DNA from: a virus
Direction: 5' to 3' (one strand)
DNA length: 64,000 nt
Virus record (IMG/VR): IMGVR_UViG_3300025659_000335
Location: 1 to 64,000 of that record
The translations under genes and the position numbers were made by a program. The notes below the pieces were generated by a model that made no database searches, was not told the origin of the DNA, and worked only from the letters and a program-made list of their open reading frames with translations. Positions 28,174 through 36,985 of this stretch are shown piece after piece; position 1 is the stretch's first letter, and every line of letters starts with the position of its first letter.

Positions 28174-31100
28174 TATTTAAATTTATCTTTCCTATGTTTT
28201 ATATTATATGTTACTATTAGTCCACCGTCAGGATGGATAAGGCGATTCCACATATCGTAGGTATCGCTAAGAAGTTGAACTTCAGTTCTCTCTCCAAAGT
28301 CTTTTAGTGCTGCTTCTTTTGCCTCATCAGACAATTTAGAGCTAGGATTATTAATTTTTGCTAGGAGTTCTGCCCTTGTGGACTCTCCTGATAGCATAGA
28401 GTCTCTTAGTTCTGCAAGACCTTCAAAGTCTTCCATAGATAGAGGATTATCGCTATCGAAATAGAATTTTCCACCAGTAGAAGCAAATGCTTTTAACACA
28501 TTAGTTACTTCGCCTCCCCCCATTTCTCCCTTAATTTTATCTAACTTTAATTTAGTATGTCCAAAGCTTCGTCTTTTTGCAAGGTCTTTATGTTTTCCAT
28601 ATTTTTCTGAGAACTTGCCTAAAGCTCTTCGCTGTCTATAGTATGTCTCTCGTTGGCCTGTGGTTAACTTTCCTATATTCTCATCAGTTGCTAGTTTATC
28701 CATAGCTTCTAAATCTATGTTCCACCAATTCATATTAAAGCCTTCTTCATCTTTAACCATGAATAGTTCTTCGCCGCCCATATCATTTAATATGTCTCGT
28801 AATCCACTAAAGTCATCATCGCCGCCAATTTCTCTACTTTCAAAAGCATTACTAAAGTCATCGTATTTACCTAACTTATCATCTATCCTTTGGTCTAATA
28901 CGGAAATAGCTAATGAAGTTCTAGAGGCTTCCTCAGTAGTGTCAGATTGGTTTGATTCATTTATGACTTCCATGAACAAAAACTCTTCATTCCCCTTCTC
29001 ACTATGCATGTGTCCTTTTACTCTTCTTTTTTCTTCTATGATTAGCTCATCCCAATATTTACCATAACCTCTTATAGACCAATAATCTATCTGCTTTGAC
29101 GGATCCTGTTTTAATAGAGCTCCAGTTTCGAAGGCTCTAGTATCTCTTGCTGAAAAACCAACTAATGCTCCACTCGACGCTCCCAAGCCTGTTATTGCTC
29201 TACGAGCTTTAGCAGCACCTCTCGTGCCTATAAATAAATCATCACCAGATCGATCTTCTTTTAATCTTTTATATTCTTCTATAGCTTCTATTTGTTCCTC
29301 TGCGTCTTCTCCTGTATATGTTTTAGCATATGCTCCAGCAAACATCGCAGAAAAAGTATTTCTTTTTCCTACTTGAAGAGTTCTTGATGCACTAGCTGAG
29401 GACTGACTCTCCATTATTTTATTGAAATCTTCTTCTATGTCTGTCAGTTCTTCGCTATCTTCTCCTAAGAATAACTTTGGTGTGTTAAATTCAACGGATT
29501 CAAGACCAGCTAGGCTTGTTGAAACATCGTCTAGTTTACCTTTTATAGCTCTTGTTATTCCACCAAAGAACCTTCTTCCAACAGTGTCTGTAATACCGAA
29601 TGTCATATCATGCCAGCCAGATTTAATATCTGCTTTTATCCCGGTACCTATCCCAACTTTATTACTTAAAATCTCATGCTGTTGTTTTTCTACAGCAAAT
29701 TGACCTACCTCTTGAAGATATCGTTCAGGCCCCTCTTTGAACATTTCCATTGCGGCATCTATTTCAACCCTACCGCCTTTGAATCTGCCTGACTGTAGCA
29801 TGAACTGCTTCATAGTATTTTCATCAGTTATACCAAAGTCTGTATACTGCTCAATAAATGGTGCCATTCTTGCGGCATTGGCTGCATAATGATTTATATT
29901 AGCAGCTCTATTTGGCGCAGTATATAAATCTCCAAAATAACTAGTAGGGTCGTCACTATACTTATTTGAGAATGCAATAAATTGATCATTAAAATTAAAA
30001 GCTCCAGCTTCTATTCCACCATAAGCCATCATTCCTAATGGAGTGGTGGCGTATTGAGTCTGTTGTTGTGCCATAGCCATAGAAGCATTTTCTACACCAC
30101 CATACCTTCTTATAGTTTCTCGTCCTAATGGGCTTTCTTTTAAAGCTTCTGCCTGCATTCTCGTTTGTAGTAACATACTTTGAGCAGGGATAGCGTCGAC
30201 TCCCATTTGTCCTAATCCGGCAGAACCTTGTTGTAGATAATTTAACATTCTTTCTGGAGAACTTCCGGTAGCTATACTAACTCCACGAATAGTATTCGCA
30301 TAATCTCCAGATTGGCCTACACTTATACCTAGGCCCTGCATTCCTGCCATAAACTTAACGGCCTCATCTCGAGATACTCTAAGGGCGTCCATTACTTCTT
30401 TAGTATTTTTTATTAAATCTTTAGTAGTTTTTATAAAAGCATCTGGTGAACTAGTTCCAGAGTATCCTCCTGCATTAGCAAATCCTAAAATATCTCTTTG
30501 AATTTCATCTGAGTCGATACCTTTAATTAAAGGTTCTTTATCAAATCTAGTATTTAATATACTTCTAGCTGCACTCGTTGCATCAGAACTTGAAAATTCT
30601 GGCCCAGTAAATGACCCAGAAAGTGCTTTTATAGCACCACCCATATCCATGGCCTGTCTCTCATTTTTAGCTAAAGTACTGCCTACTAAATCTAAGCCCA
30701 ACCCAACAGCAAGACCAACGCCAATCCCCACAGGCCCGCCTGCCGATCCAGCTGCGGCGCCAGCTATGGCTCCAGCCCCTAACCCAATAGCACCACTTCC
30801 GGCTCCAAGAAGTCCCTCCGCTATTCCTTTTGCACTAAAAATACCTTGAGAGCTTTTAAGTCTATATTCTCCTTTTGACATTGGCATATCATTGTTATAG
30901 CCAGCACCAACAGCCGCACCAGCGACTGAGCTAAAGAAGCTTCTTTCGCCTATATTGTTTAAAAGTTGATTATATTGATTTGTTGGGCCATAAGGAATAT
31001 CCATTATAGGGCTATTAGTTAGTCCTAAAGAAGCACGAGTTTGGTTAAACATTTGCATTCCATGTTCAACCCCTTCACGAAATTCTGATAAAGACGCAGA

Positions 31101-31334
31101 AAAATTACCAGATCCTTGTTGAAATTTATCTGATAGGTCGGCTATATAATCAACCACACTCTTCTTTGACATGGAGTCATTGAGCTGATTAAGTGGTGCT
31201 ATATATCTACCACTGCCGAATCCACCACCTTCGCCCATCAAGGCGCCATTAACTTGGTCTCTTATATTAAATAATTGACTAGCTAAATCTGCATCATCTA
31301 TTTCAATTTTATACTTAAGTACTTCTTCTGCCAT
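28173..31334 (-). CDS. Tail tape measure protein
   Basis: The 1053-residue protein follows the tail assembly chaperone genes, the classical position for the tape measure. It starts KYKIEIDDADLASQLF, a pattern seen at tape measure N-termini, then is largely helical. Residues about 170-225 form a hydrophobic Gly/Ala-rich segment (GLLGAGSGAIGLGAG, AIAGAAAGSAGGPVGIGVG), probably the part that inserts into the host membrane. A long Glu/Lys-rich helical C-terminal region follows. With 0.15 nm per residue the protein could measure a tail of roughly 150 nm. No peptidase or lysozyme motif was recognised. Its ATG lies inside the -1 frame of the chaperone gene, overlapping it by 20 bases. Confidence 0.85.
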   Translation of the reverse strand: MAEEVLKYKIEIDDADLASQLFNIRDQVNGALMGEGGGFGSGRYIAPLNQLNDSMSKKSVVDYIADLSDKFQQGSGNFSASLSEFREGVEHGMQMFNQTRASLGLTNSPIMDIPYGPTNQYNQLLNNIGERSFFSSVAGAAVGAGYNNDMPMSKGEYRLKSSQGIFSAKGIAEGLLGAGSGAIGLGAGAIAGAAAGSAGGPVGIGVGLAVGLGLDLVGSTLAKNERQAMDMGGAIKALSGSFTGPEFSSSDATSAARSILNTRFDKEPLIKGIDSDEIQRDILGFANAGGYSGTSSPDAFIKTTKDLIKNTKEVMDALRVSRDEAVKFMAGMQGLGISVGQSGDYANTIRGVSIATGSSPERMLNYLQQGSAGLGQMGVDAIPAQSMLLQTRMQAEALKESPLGRETIRRYGGVENASMAMAQQQTQYATTPLGMMAYGGIEAGAFNFNDQFIAFSNKYSDDPTSYFGDLYTAPNRAANINHYAANAARMAPFIEQYTDFGITDENTMKQFMLQSGRFKGGRVEIDAAMEMFKEGPERYLQEVGQFAVEKQQHEILSNKVGIGTGIKADIKSGWHDMTFGITDTVGRRFFGGITRAIKGKLDDVSTSLAGLESVEFNTPKLFLGEDSEELTDIEEDFNKIMESQSSASASRTLQVGKRNTFSAMFAGAYAKTYTGEDAEEQIEAIEEYKRLKEDRSGDDLFIGTRGAAKARRAITGLGASSGALVGFSARDTRAFETGALLKQDPSKQIDYWSIRGYGKYWDELIIEEKRRVKGHMHSEKGNEEFLFMEVINESNQSDTTEEASRTSLAISVLDQRIDDKLGKYDDFSNAFESREIGGDDDFSGLRDILNDMGGEELFMVKDEEGFNMNWWNIDLEAMDKLATDENIGKLTTGQRETYYRQRRALGKFSEKYGKHKDLAKRRSFGHTKLKLDKIKGEMGGGEVTNVLKAFASTGGKFYFDSDNPLSMEDFEGLAELRDSMLSGESTRAELLAKINNPSSKLSDEAKEAALKDFGERTEVQLLSDTYDMWNRLIHPDGGLIVTYNIKHRKDKFK

Positions 31335-32087
31335 GAGTTACGTCCTTAGCGAGGGCTGAAACATCCTTTTGAAAATCACTTTCTATATGTTTTCCAGCTT
31401 TTTTAGCTTTTACTTTTACTCCGAAGAATCCTTTTTTATTTAAACTCTTCATATCATTCATTAGTTCTTGTGTCTTGAAAGTCTTTTTAGGCTTAAGAGA
31501 TATTACATCATTATATTCTTGTAATACTCTATTAAAAGCCTCAACATCTTGAGCATTGCTTGCATCTAATAGGTTGGACTGTAATAATAAGTTAAATCTT
31601 AAATTTTCAATATTATCTTCTCTAGATAGATATTGTATTATTACAGTTTCTTCTAAACTACCCTTTGGTCCAGGATTTATTCCGTTGGCTTTTGCTCTGA
31701 GTCTGAAGAAGTTGAGGCGGTCTCGAAAAAAGTGTTCTCAATCTCTTCTCCTGTAACTTCTTTAGCGACAAGCTTTTCGAACTCTTGCCACTTCTCAACT
31801 AGGCTATCAATTAAAGATGTTGGCTGATTTCCTAATAACAGTCTATTTTTATCTACATCATCTGCAGCTACGTTATTGTATTTTTCCAGTAGTCTGGCTA
31901 GTAGCTCAATGCTGTAAGTGTGTAGTACTATTGCAGTTCCACCATCCACGCTTTTCATGTAATGTTCGACTTCCAGCTGTATGTCAGCACTTATACTACG
32001 TAAAGTATAAGTAGCTTTTCCTCCTAAAAACTCAAAGGTTTCTGTGGCGTATCCTATGTCTACGATTTGTTCTAAATATTTTCCCAT
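31315..32087 (-). CDS. Tail assembly chaperone GT, product of -1 ribosomal frameshift
   Basis: The G-type frame contains the slippery heptamer T TTT TTC in the right phase (31731-31725). A -1 shift there continues CGA GAC CGC in an open frame to TAA at 31317-31315. This yields a fusion of about 257 residues: 121 from the first frame plus 136 from the second. The extension (ANGINPGPKGSLEETV, LRFNLLLQSNLLDASNAQ) has no start codon of its own near the site and fills the otherwise empty 31335-31676. The stop lies 20 bases inside the tape measure gene. This order and geometry match lambda gpG/gpGT and equivalents in many tailed phages, where the GT form binds the tape measure. Frameshifting itself is inferred. 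Confidence 0.85.
31677..32087 (-). CDS. Tail assembly chaperone G-like protein (short form)
   Basis: This 136-residue product is the unshifted form of the chaperone gene, ending at TAA 31679-31677. It begins MGKYLEQIVDIGYATETFEF and has a C-terminal acidic, Ser/Thr-rich tail (ETASTSSDSEQKPTE) that appears only in this form. It is the first gene of the leftward tail operon. The promoter at 32123-32151 lies upstream, with a leader of about 30 bases and a GGAAAT site before the ATG. The G form is normally made in excess over GT and coats the tape measure with it during tube assembly. Confidence 0.8.
   Translation of the reverse strand: MGKYLEQIVDIGYATETFEFLGGKATYTLRSISADIQLEVEHYMKSVDGGTAIVLHTYSIELLARLLEKYNNVAADDVDKNRLLLGNQPTSLIDSLVEKWQEFEKLVAKEVTGEEIENTFFETASTSSDSEQKPTE
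31725..31731 (-). promoter_or_regulatory. Slippery heptamer for -1 frameshift (T TTT TTC)
   Basis: In the reading frame of the 136-residue chaperone the codons are ACT TTT TTC GAG, which gives the canonical X XXY YYZ heptamer T TTT TTC. The -1 frame immediately downstream is open for 136 codons, while the original frame stops 16 codons after the site. No clear stimulatory pseudoknot was worked out by eye. Confidence 0.8.
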
Positions 32088-32122
32088 TAGTTATTTCCGG
32101 TTAAAGTTAAATGTTATATATA

Positions 32123-32151
32123 AATATAGTATACTAAGAAGCTTAGGTCAA
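32123..32151 (-). promoter_or_regulatory. Candidate leftward promoter of the tail operon
   Basis: On the minus strand TTGACC (32151-32146), a 17-bp spacer and TATATT (32128-32123). Expected start about 32116, giving a leader of about 29 bases before the chaperone ATG at 32087. It diverges from the rightward promoter at 32197-32225, which is the arrangement expected where the two gene blocks part. Confidence 0.6.
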
Positions 32152-32162
32152 GTACACAATGA

Positions 32163-32178
32163 TATTTTGGTATAAGAA
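32163..32178 (+). promoter_or_regulatory. Conserved 16-base motif TATTTTGGTATAAGAA (copy 1)
   Basis: The 16 bases are identical to 55040-55055. Both copies lie between genes. The core GGTATAAG looks like an extended -10 element but neither copy has a good -35 at the right distance. It may be a promoter of a different class, or a binding site for a phage regulator. Function is unproven. Confidence 0.4.
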
Positions 32179-32196
32179 ATATAATGACAGTACCTC

Positions 32197-32225
32197 TTGA
32201 TATCTAAAGCTCAATTTTTTATACT
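32197..32225 (+). promoter_or_regulatory. Candidate rightward promoter of the replication genes
   Basis: TTGATA (32197-32202), 17-bp spacer, TATACT (32220-32225). The predicted transcription start, about seven bases on, coincides with the helicase ATG at 32232, so the message may have no leader. No ribosome binding site is visible before that ATG. Confidence 0.5.
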
Positions 32226-32231
32226 ATACTT

Positions 32232-33602
32232 ATGATAATACATATAACGAACTTAGCAATTATTACTGACCTGACAAGATCTCAAACAGAGCACATAAAA
32301 AGATATTTAACAATATCTAATCCTAAGCTCATTGAACTTACCAGGCTAGGATTAAATGCTCACAAGATAACAAAATACTTAACTTTTTATAAGCACCACG
32401 GAGACAGACTACTAGTTCCTATAGGCGCATTGCCATATATTACATCTACATTTTCCTACTCAATGTCTAAAGCAGACATAATAGACAATAGAGTAACCCA
32501 TACATCCGAAGCATATTTTTCTAAATTAAAACCTCATAAAGGATTTAAATTAAGAGATTATCAAGAGGAGATAGTTTCTGCTTGTATGGAAAAAAGTGTT
32601 GGCGTAGTAGAGGCAATGACTGGATCTGGCAAGACTATAGCTTTTGCTGAACTTATATTAAGACGAAGACAGAATACTTTAGTATTAGTTCACACCACGG
32701 AACTAGCAAATCAAACAAGAGCTGCTATTGCAGAATATTTAAATGTGTCAGAAGATGCTATTGGATTTATCGGCGGTGGCACATTTAAAGTAAAACCTAT
32801 AACGGTAGGGTTACTACAAAGTCTAGCATCATTTATAAAGACTGATGATGGTTTTAGTAAAATAGATTTAATAAATGAGAAGTTTGGACAAATCATTTGT
32901 GACGAAACACATATAATAGCTGCAGACTCTTATTATAATGTGATGACAGAGCTTAAAGCAAAATATAAATTTGGATTCTCGGCTACTCCTAAAAGAGAAG
33001 ATGGTCTTACAAATGTTATATTCTTTGCTACTGGTCCTAGAATTCATGTTGTTGATAAAGATAGATTAAAAAAAGTTTTAATGAAGCCAGACTTAAGAGA
33101 AATTCAAACTGATTATTATTTTCCTCTTATGCAAACCTCCGAATACCAAGACATGGTGTCGGATTTAAGTTTAGATGAAGAAAGAAATAATCTAATATTA
33201 GAAACTCTAAAAGACTATAAAGATAAACCAATTTGTATTCTATGTTCCAGACTATCTCAAGTTGAATATTTACAGGACAAAATTAAAGATTCTGTTATAT
33301 TGACTTCTAAGATGACAAAGAAAAATAGAAAACAAGTAATGGAAGATTTATTACTTAAAAAGAAAAACATAGTTATTTCTACTTATGGGTTATTTAGTAC
33401 TGGAATAAATATCCCTCATTTAGAAATAGTTTTTCTAGCAGGACCAATGCAGTCTGAAATTAAAATTAAACAAACTGCTGGCAGATTGATGAGAAAAGCT
33501 AAAGGAAAAAACTCTGCAATAATGGTTGACTTTGATGATAAAAAAGTCGATCTTCTACATAGACAGTTCTTAAAACGAAGAAGGATTCTTAGAAAATTAT
33601 GA
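32232..33602 (+). CDS. SF2 DNA helicase, UvsW-like
   Basis: A 456-residue helicase. FKLRDYQEE (about 105-113) serves as the Q-motif-like entry, AMTGSGKT (128-135) is Walker A, CDETH (about 223-227) is the DExH box, FSATPKRED (about 248) is motif III, and QTAGRLMRKAKG (about 418-429) is the motif VI arginine-finger region. The size and order fit the phage UvsW/RadD-like group, which unwinds branched DNA and drives recombination-dependent replication. The first 100 residues form an extra N-terminal domain like that of UvsW. It is the first gene of the rightward operon and overlaps the peptide deformylase gene by four bases. The next in-frame Met is near residue 78, so the ATG at 32232 is probably right. 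Confidence 0.88.
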   Translation: MIIHITNLAIITDLTRSQTEHIKRYLTISNPKLIELTRLGLNAHKITKYLTFYKHHGDRLLVPIGALPYITSTFSYSMSKADIIDNRVTHTSEAYFSKLKPHKGFKLRDYQEEIVSACMEKSVGVVEAMTGSGKTIAFAELILRRRQNTLVLVHTTELANQTRAAIAEYLNVSEDAIGFIGGGTFKVKPITVGLLQSLASFIKTDDGFSKIDLINEKFGQIICDETHIIAADSYYNVMTELKAKYKFGFSATPKREDGLTNVIFFATGPRIHVVDKDRLKKVLMKPDLREIQTDYYFPLMQTSEYQDMVSDLSLDEERNNLILETLKDYKDKPICILCSRLSQVEYLQDKIKDSVILTSKMTKKNRKQVMEDLLLKKKNIVISTYGLFSTGINIPHLEIVFLAGPMQSEIKIKQTAGRLMRKAKGKNSAIMVDFDDKKVDLLHRQFLKRRRILRKL

Positions 33603-34117
33603 TCAAACCAATTAATCTGGCAACAGATAAAGATGGTCGAAAGCAACTAACAACTAAATGTGTAAATGTAGACACTGTTCTTGACTCGCCAATGTCAACT
33701 CATAAGTATTGGCCACAAGAGTTAGTTGACCTAGTTACTAATATGAAAGACACTGCTACAGATATAGGAACAGAGCAATGTCTTGGTATCGCTGCAAATC
33801 AAATTTGGGATAAAGACTCCCCCTGTCCCTCTGTCTTAATTATGATATGGCCTGGGGAAGAAAAAGATACTTGGGGATGGAAAGAGTTTATTAACCCTGT
33901 AGTTGTTACAAACGGTAAAACTTATAGAAGCACTGAGGGGTGTCTTAGCCAGCCAGACGTGGTGTTTGATGTAAAGAGAAAACTCAATGCAACTATCCAA
34001 TTCCAAGAATTAGATAATCCCGAGCTACAAACAATTAAATTCTACGGCAAGCAAGGCCCTTGGGCTAAGATTTGCCAACATGAAATTACGCACATTAAAG
34101 GTAAACTGCACAAATGA
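33599..34117 (+). CDS. def: Peptide deformylase
   Basis: A 172-residue metalloenzyme that removes the formyl group from nascent N-terminal methionine. All three family motifs are visible: GIAANQ (motif 1, about 62-67), TEGCLSQPD (motif 2, holds the metal-binding Cys, about 111-119) and CQHEITH (motif 3, HExxH metal site, about 157-163). The usual aspartate in HExDH is threonine here, but His-Glu-x-x-His is intact. The protein ends soon after the third motif, so it lacks the C-terminal helix of most bacterial forms, as is common for phage deformylases. It overlaps its neighbours on both sides by four bases (ATGA), so it is translated with the operon. Confidence 0.92.
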   Translation: MIKPINLATDKDGRKQLTTKCVNVDTVLDSPMSTHKYWPQELVDLVTNMKDTATDIGTEQCLGIAANQIWDKDSPCPSVLIMIWPGEEKDTWGWKEFINPVVVTNGKTYRSTEGCLSQPDVVFDVKRKLNATIQFQELDNPELQTIKFYGKQGPWAKICQHEITHIKGKLHK

Positions 34118-35121
34118 AAAAAGCATTAACATTTGACGATGTAACCATCATTCCTAGATATAGCAAAATAGACTCAAGGGATTCATGTAATACTGATACT
34201 ATTTTGGCAGGTACTAGTGGACTACGTATACCAATAATTGGATCCCCTATGGATACTGTAACAGAGCAAGCTATGGCAGATAAACTAGGAGATTTAGGTG
34301 GAATTGGATTTATCCACAGGTTTATGCCAATTGAAGAACAGGTCGCATGTATAGAAAAATCATGTGGACGAGTTGGTGGAACTATAGGAGTAACAGGAGA
34401 TTATAGATTACACACTAGTAAACTAATAGACGCTGGAGCTACTGTTATATTAATAGACGTAGCACACGGACATCACATGTTGGTAGAGAACGCTCTTAAA
34501 CGTCTTAAACCATTATATCCAACTATACCATTTATTGCTGGGTCTATCTCGACTGCTGAAGCCGCAGAAGCTTTAATAGCTTGGGGAGCCGATGCTTTAA
34601 GAGTTGGTCAGGGCAATGGCTCATTGTGTGAGACTAGAGTTAAAACAGGCTGCGGAGTTCCGCAGATTACGGCTTTACAGGAGATTAAAAAAGTATCTGG
34701 AAATACACCTATTATTTCATGTGGAGGAATTAGAACCCCAGGTGACTTTGCAAAAGCTATTGCAGCAGGGGCAGATACAGTAATCTTAGGATCTTTATTA
34801 GCTGGTACAAAAGAAAGTCCTGGAGATATTAAGCGTCAAGGAACTTGGCCGAATGAAGTATTATTTAAAGAGTACAGGGGATCCGCCTCGGCCTCAGCTA
34901 AAAAAGCTAGAGGCGAAGAGGTAAAGAACATTGAAGGTAACTCTAAACAAATTCCGTATAAAGGAAAAGTAGAACGTATCATAGATGATTTAATGTATGG
35001 GCTAAGATCAGCAATGTCTTATGTCGGTGCTATTGATATTAAATCATTCCAAGAACGTGCAGAATTTATGGAAGTAACCAATGCTGGAATAGCAGAATCA
35101 AAACCACACCTATTAGGATAA
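34114..35121 (+). CDS. IMP dehydrogenase/GMP reductase family protein
   Basis: A 335-residue TIM-barrel enzyme of purine interconversion. It begins LTFDDVTIIPRYS, the family N-terminal signature. GSPMDTVTE follows at about 47, then DVAHGH (about 120), the active loop GNGSLCETR (catalytic Cys at about 172) with TGCGVPQITAL, CGGIRTPGDFAKAIAAGAD, and IPYKGKVERIIDDLMYGLRS near the end. It has no CBS pair between the barrel halves, which full-length IMP dehydrogenases usually carry. The mobile flap has no recognisable Arg-Tyr, favouring GMP reductase. The glycine-rich loop leaves both possible. In a phage it would adjust guanine nucleotide supply. It overlaps the deformylase gene by four bases. 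Confidence 0.82.
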   Translation: MKKALTFDDVTIIPRYSKIDSRDSCNTDTILAGTSGLRIPIIGSPMDTVTEQAMADKLGDLGGIGFIHRFMPIEEQVACIEKSCGRVGGTIGVTGDYRLHTSKLIDAGATVILIDVAHGHHMLVENALKRLKPLYPTIPFIAGSISTAEAAEALIAWGADALRVGQGNGSLCETRVKTGCGVPQITALQEIKKVSGNTPIISCGGIRTPGDFAKAIAAGADTVILGSLLAGTKESPGDIKRQGTWPNEVLFKEYRGSASASAKKARGEEVKNIEGNSKQIPYKGKVERIIDDLMYGLRSAMSYVGAIDIKSFQERAEFMEVTNAGIAESKPHLLG

Positions 35122-35124
35122 GAC

Positions 35125-35499
35125 ATGTTTGACGAAGACGATATTTTAGAAAACAAAGACAAAATAGCAAAAAGAGAAAAAAATCGTCCTGGACATAGAA
35201 TTGTAAAATGTTGTGGTAATTGTATATACTTTGTATATTATGGGTCAGCTCGTAGAGGTTTGTGCTGTGTAGAGCACGTAAAGAAAGCAGAGCGAGATAA
35301 AAGTAGAAGAGCACGTTGGACCGTTCCTCAAATAGAGGGTAAGACAAGACAACAATCTCTCACCATAGCTCGTGATAGCGGTGAGTATGATTATACTCAT
35401 ATAACATGTCTATGTAAAAACCATAAACTTAGATCTCGTGTTAGAAGTATAAAGGATGTAACAGATTTTTGTGGTGCGAAGTGGAAAGGTGGTAAGTAA
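35125..35499 (+). CDS. Cysteine-rich, probable zinc-binding protein
   Basis: This 124-residue protein is not recognised. It has a basic N-terminal half, then three cysteine clusters: KCCGNCIYF (about 29-37), GLCCVEH (about 49-55) and CLCKNH (about 94-99), plus FCGAKW near the end. Such spacing suggests two small zinc sites. The protein is strongly basic (many Lys and Arg), consistent with nucleic acid binding. It starts three bases after the IMPDH-like gene and its end abuts the next start, so it is co-transcribed. Function is unknown. Confidence 0.65.
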   Translation: MFDEDDILENKDKIAKREKNRPGHRIVKCCGNCIYFVYYGSARRGLCCVEHVKKAERDKSRRARWTVPQIEGKTRQQSLTIARDSGEYDYTHITCLCKNHKLRSRVRSIKDVTDFCGAKWKGGK

Positions 35500-35500
35500 T

Positions 35501-36985
35501 ATGCTAGAAAATATTGCACGCTATCTATTATTGCATGATATAAAATCATATGTTTGTGGTGGTACCGCAAGAGATTTAAAGTTAAGCCGAACTATTATGA
35601 GTTATGACTTTGCGGTAGTTTCTAACATGCAAGAATTACAAGCTAAGTTTAAAAATAAGATCAAACATTCAGATCCATTTTTAACTTACGTAACTATTAT
35701 GTATAAAGGATTATACATAAATTTATACCCACTAAAGAAAGTAACTCTTGATAATACTTACTATAAGTTTGAATATACAACCTCTTTAAAAGAGGATTCA
35801 AACTCTAGAGACTTTACTATCAATGCACTTTATTTTGATCCATTAAAAAATAAATGGTATGATTATCATAACGGTAAAAAGGATATAGAGAACAAGCTAA
35901 TACGCTTTGTAGGAAACCCATATAATAGAATTCTAGAATCTAAGATTAGAATATTACGTGGGCCTGTTTTAGCAGGAGTGTTAGGAACGGGGTGGAAGCT
36001 AGAGCATAAGACACATGAGGCTATAAAGGATTACAGACTCAAACTAGCATTAACACATTCTACTCAGGTATACAGAGAAGTAAATAAAATCTTTACTAGA
36101 GTAGAAATACCTAGTAAAGTATTTAACATACTTAGGTCTACAAAAGTTCTGGATGATTTCTTTCCAGAACTTCTTTTATGTGTTGGAATCGAGCAGACTA
36201 ACAAAAGAAAGAATTTAGATGTGTATCAACATCTAATGTATGCAATAGACTCTGTAAAATTATCTCATCCAAGATGTAAGATTATAAGAACAACTGCGTT
36301 ATTACATGATATAGGTAAGCCGCAATGTATGACTTATAATACTAAAAATGAGATTCATTTCTATGGACATGAAAAGGCGAGCTCTTTCCTAGCAGAACGC
36401 ATTTTATTTAAATGGGGATTTAAGAAAGATTTTATTAGACAAATAACTTCTTTAATTAATTTACACCTATTTGATGCATCTAGACGTTTATCAAGTGCCG
36501 CTGTTAGAAGATTGATCAATAGGGCTAGCCCAGAAAATATACATAATCTCATTGATTTACGTATAGCTGATAGATATGGAACAGGACGTCCAGGTATCAG
36601 TATGGATAAGGAAGAATATTTAAGAGATAGAATAAATAAAGAACTTGAAAATATTTCTCCAAATGATTTCAAATTAGTCTTGCCAAATGATCAGATTATT
36701 AGTATGATTAAGGATACAACGGACAATCCAGATGCAGCATTGCCTTATATTAGGCAATACTTGAAAAATAAGATACTGTATAGCCTTATCAAGAATAAGC
36801 CTGAAAATCTTAAACGCTTAATACGACAACACTTAAAGATCGATTGTCCTTTAGATAAGACACATTTGTTTAAAACTTTAGTTGAAATTCAGGAATACAA
36901 GGCTGAAACCTTTGATAATGGCAAACTAAAGTGCGGAGTTTTCTGTAACTTCATGTGTGATAAAAGAATAAGGAATCAGCAATGA
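35501..36985 (+). CDS. tRNA nucleotidyltransferase/poly(A) polymerase-like protein with HD domain
   Basis: A class II nucleotidyltransferase of 494 residues. The fold motif CGGTARDLKLS and the downstream RDFTINALYFDP are the usual CCA-adding signature. The active-site D-x-D expected after the first motif reads YDFAVVS, so the second carboxylate is alanine. A C-terminal HD phosphohydrolase part follows (about 265-275, ALLHDIGKP), as in bacterial CCA enzymes with HD. The start was set at ATG 35501 because AAAGGTGG lies eight to ten bases before it and the alternative start at 35471 would overlap the previous gene by 29 bases. It may repair or add CCA ends to tRNA, or have lost polymerase activity and keep only the HD part. 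It overlaps the next gene by four bases. Confidence 0.82.
   Translation: MLENIARYLLLHDIKSYVCGGTARDLKLSRTIMSYDFAVVSNMQELQAKFKNKIKHSDPFLTYVTIMYKGLYINLYPLKKVTLDNTYYKFEYTTSLKEDSNSRDFTINALYFDPLKNKWYDYHNGKKDIENKLIRFVGNPYNRILESKIRILRGPVLAGVLGTGWKLEHKTHEAIKDYRLKLALTHSTQVYREVNKIFTRVEIPSKVFNILRSTKVLDDFFPELLLCVGIEQTNKRKNLDVYQHLMYAIDSVKLSHPRCKIIRTTALLHDIGKPQCMTYNTKNEIHFYGHEKASSFLAERILFKWGFKKDFIRQITSLINLHLFDASRRLSSAAVRRLINRASPENIHNLIDLRIADRYGTGRPGISMDKEEYLRDRINKELENISPNDFKLVLPNDQIISMIKDTTDNPDAALPYIRQYLKNKILYSLIKNKPENLKRLIRQHLKIDCPLDKTHLFKTLVEIQEYKAETFDNGKLKCGVFCNFMCDKRIRNQQ

Noticed and set aside
28660-30849. Several plus-strand frames opposite the tape measure gene
   Set aside because: They lack ribosome binding sites and family motifs and overlap a long minus-strand gene of consistent function.
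32119-32126. TATAAATA resembling a T4-type late promoter
   Set aside because: It is on the plus strand in an AT-rich gap while late genes go leftward, and the better spaced TTGACC-TATATT pair overlaps it.
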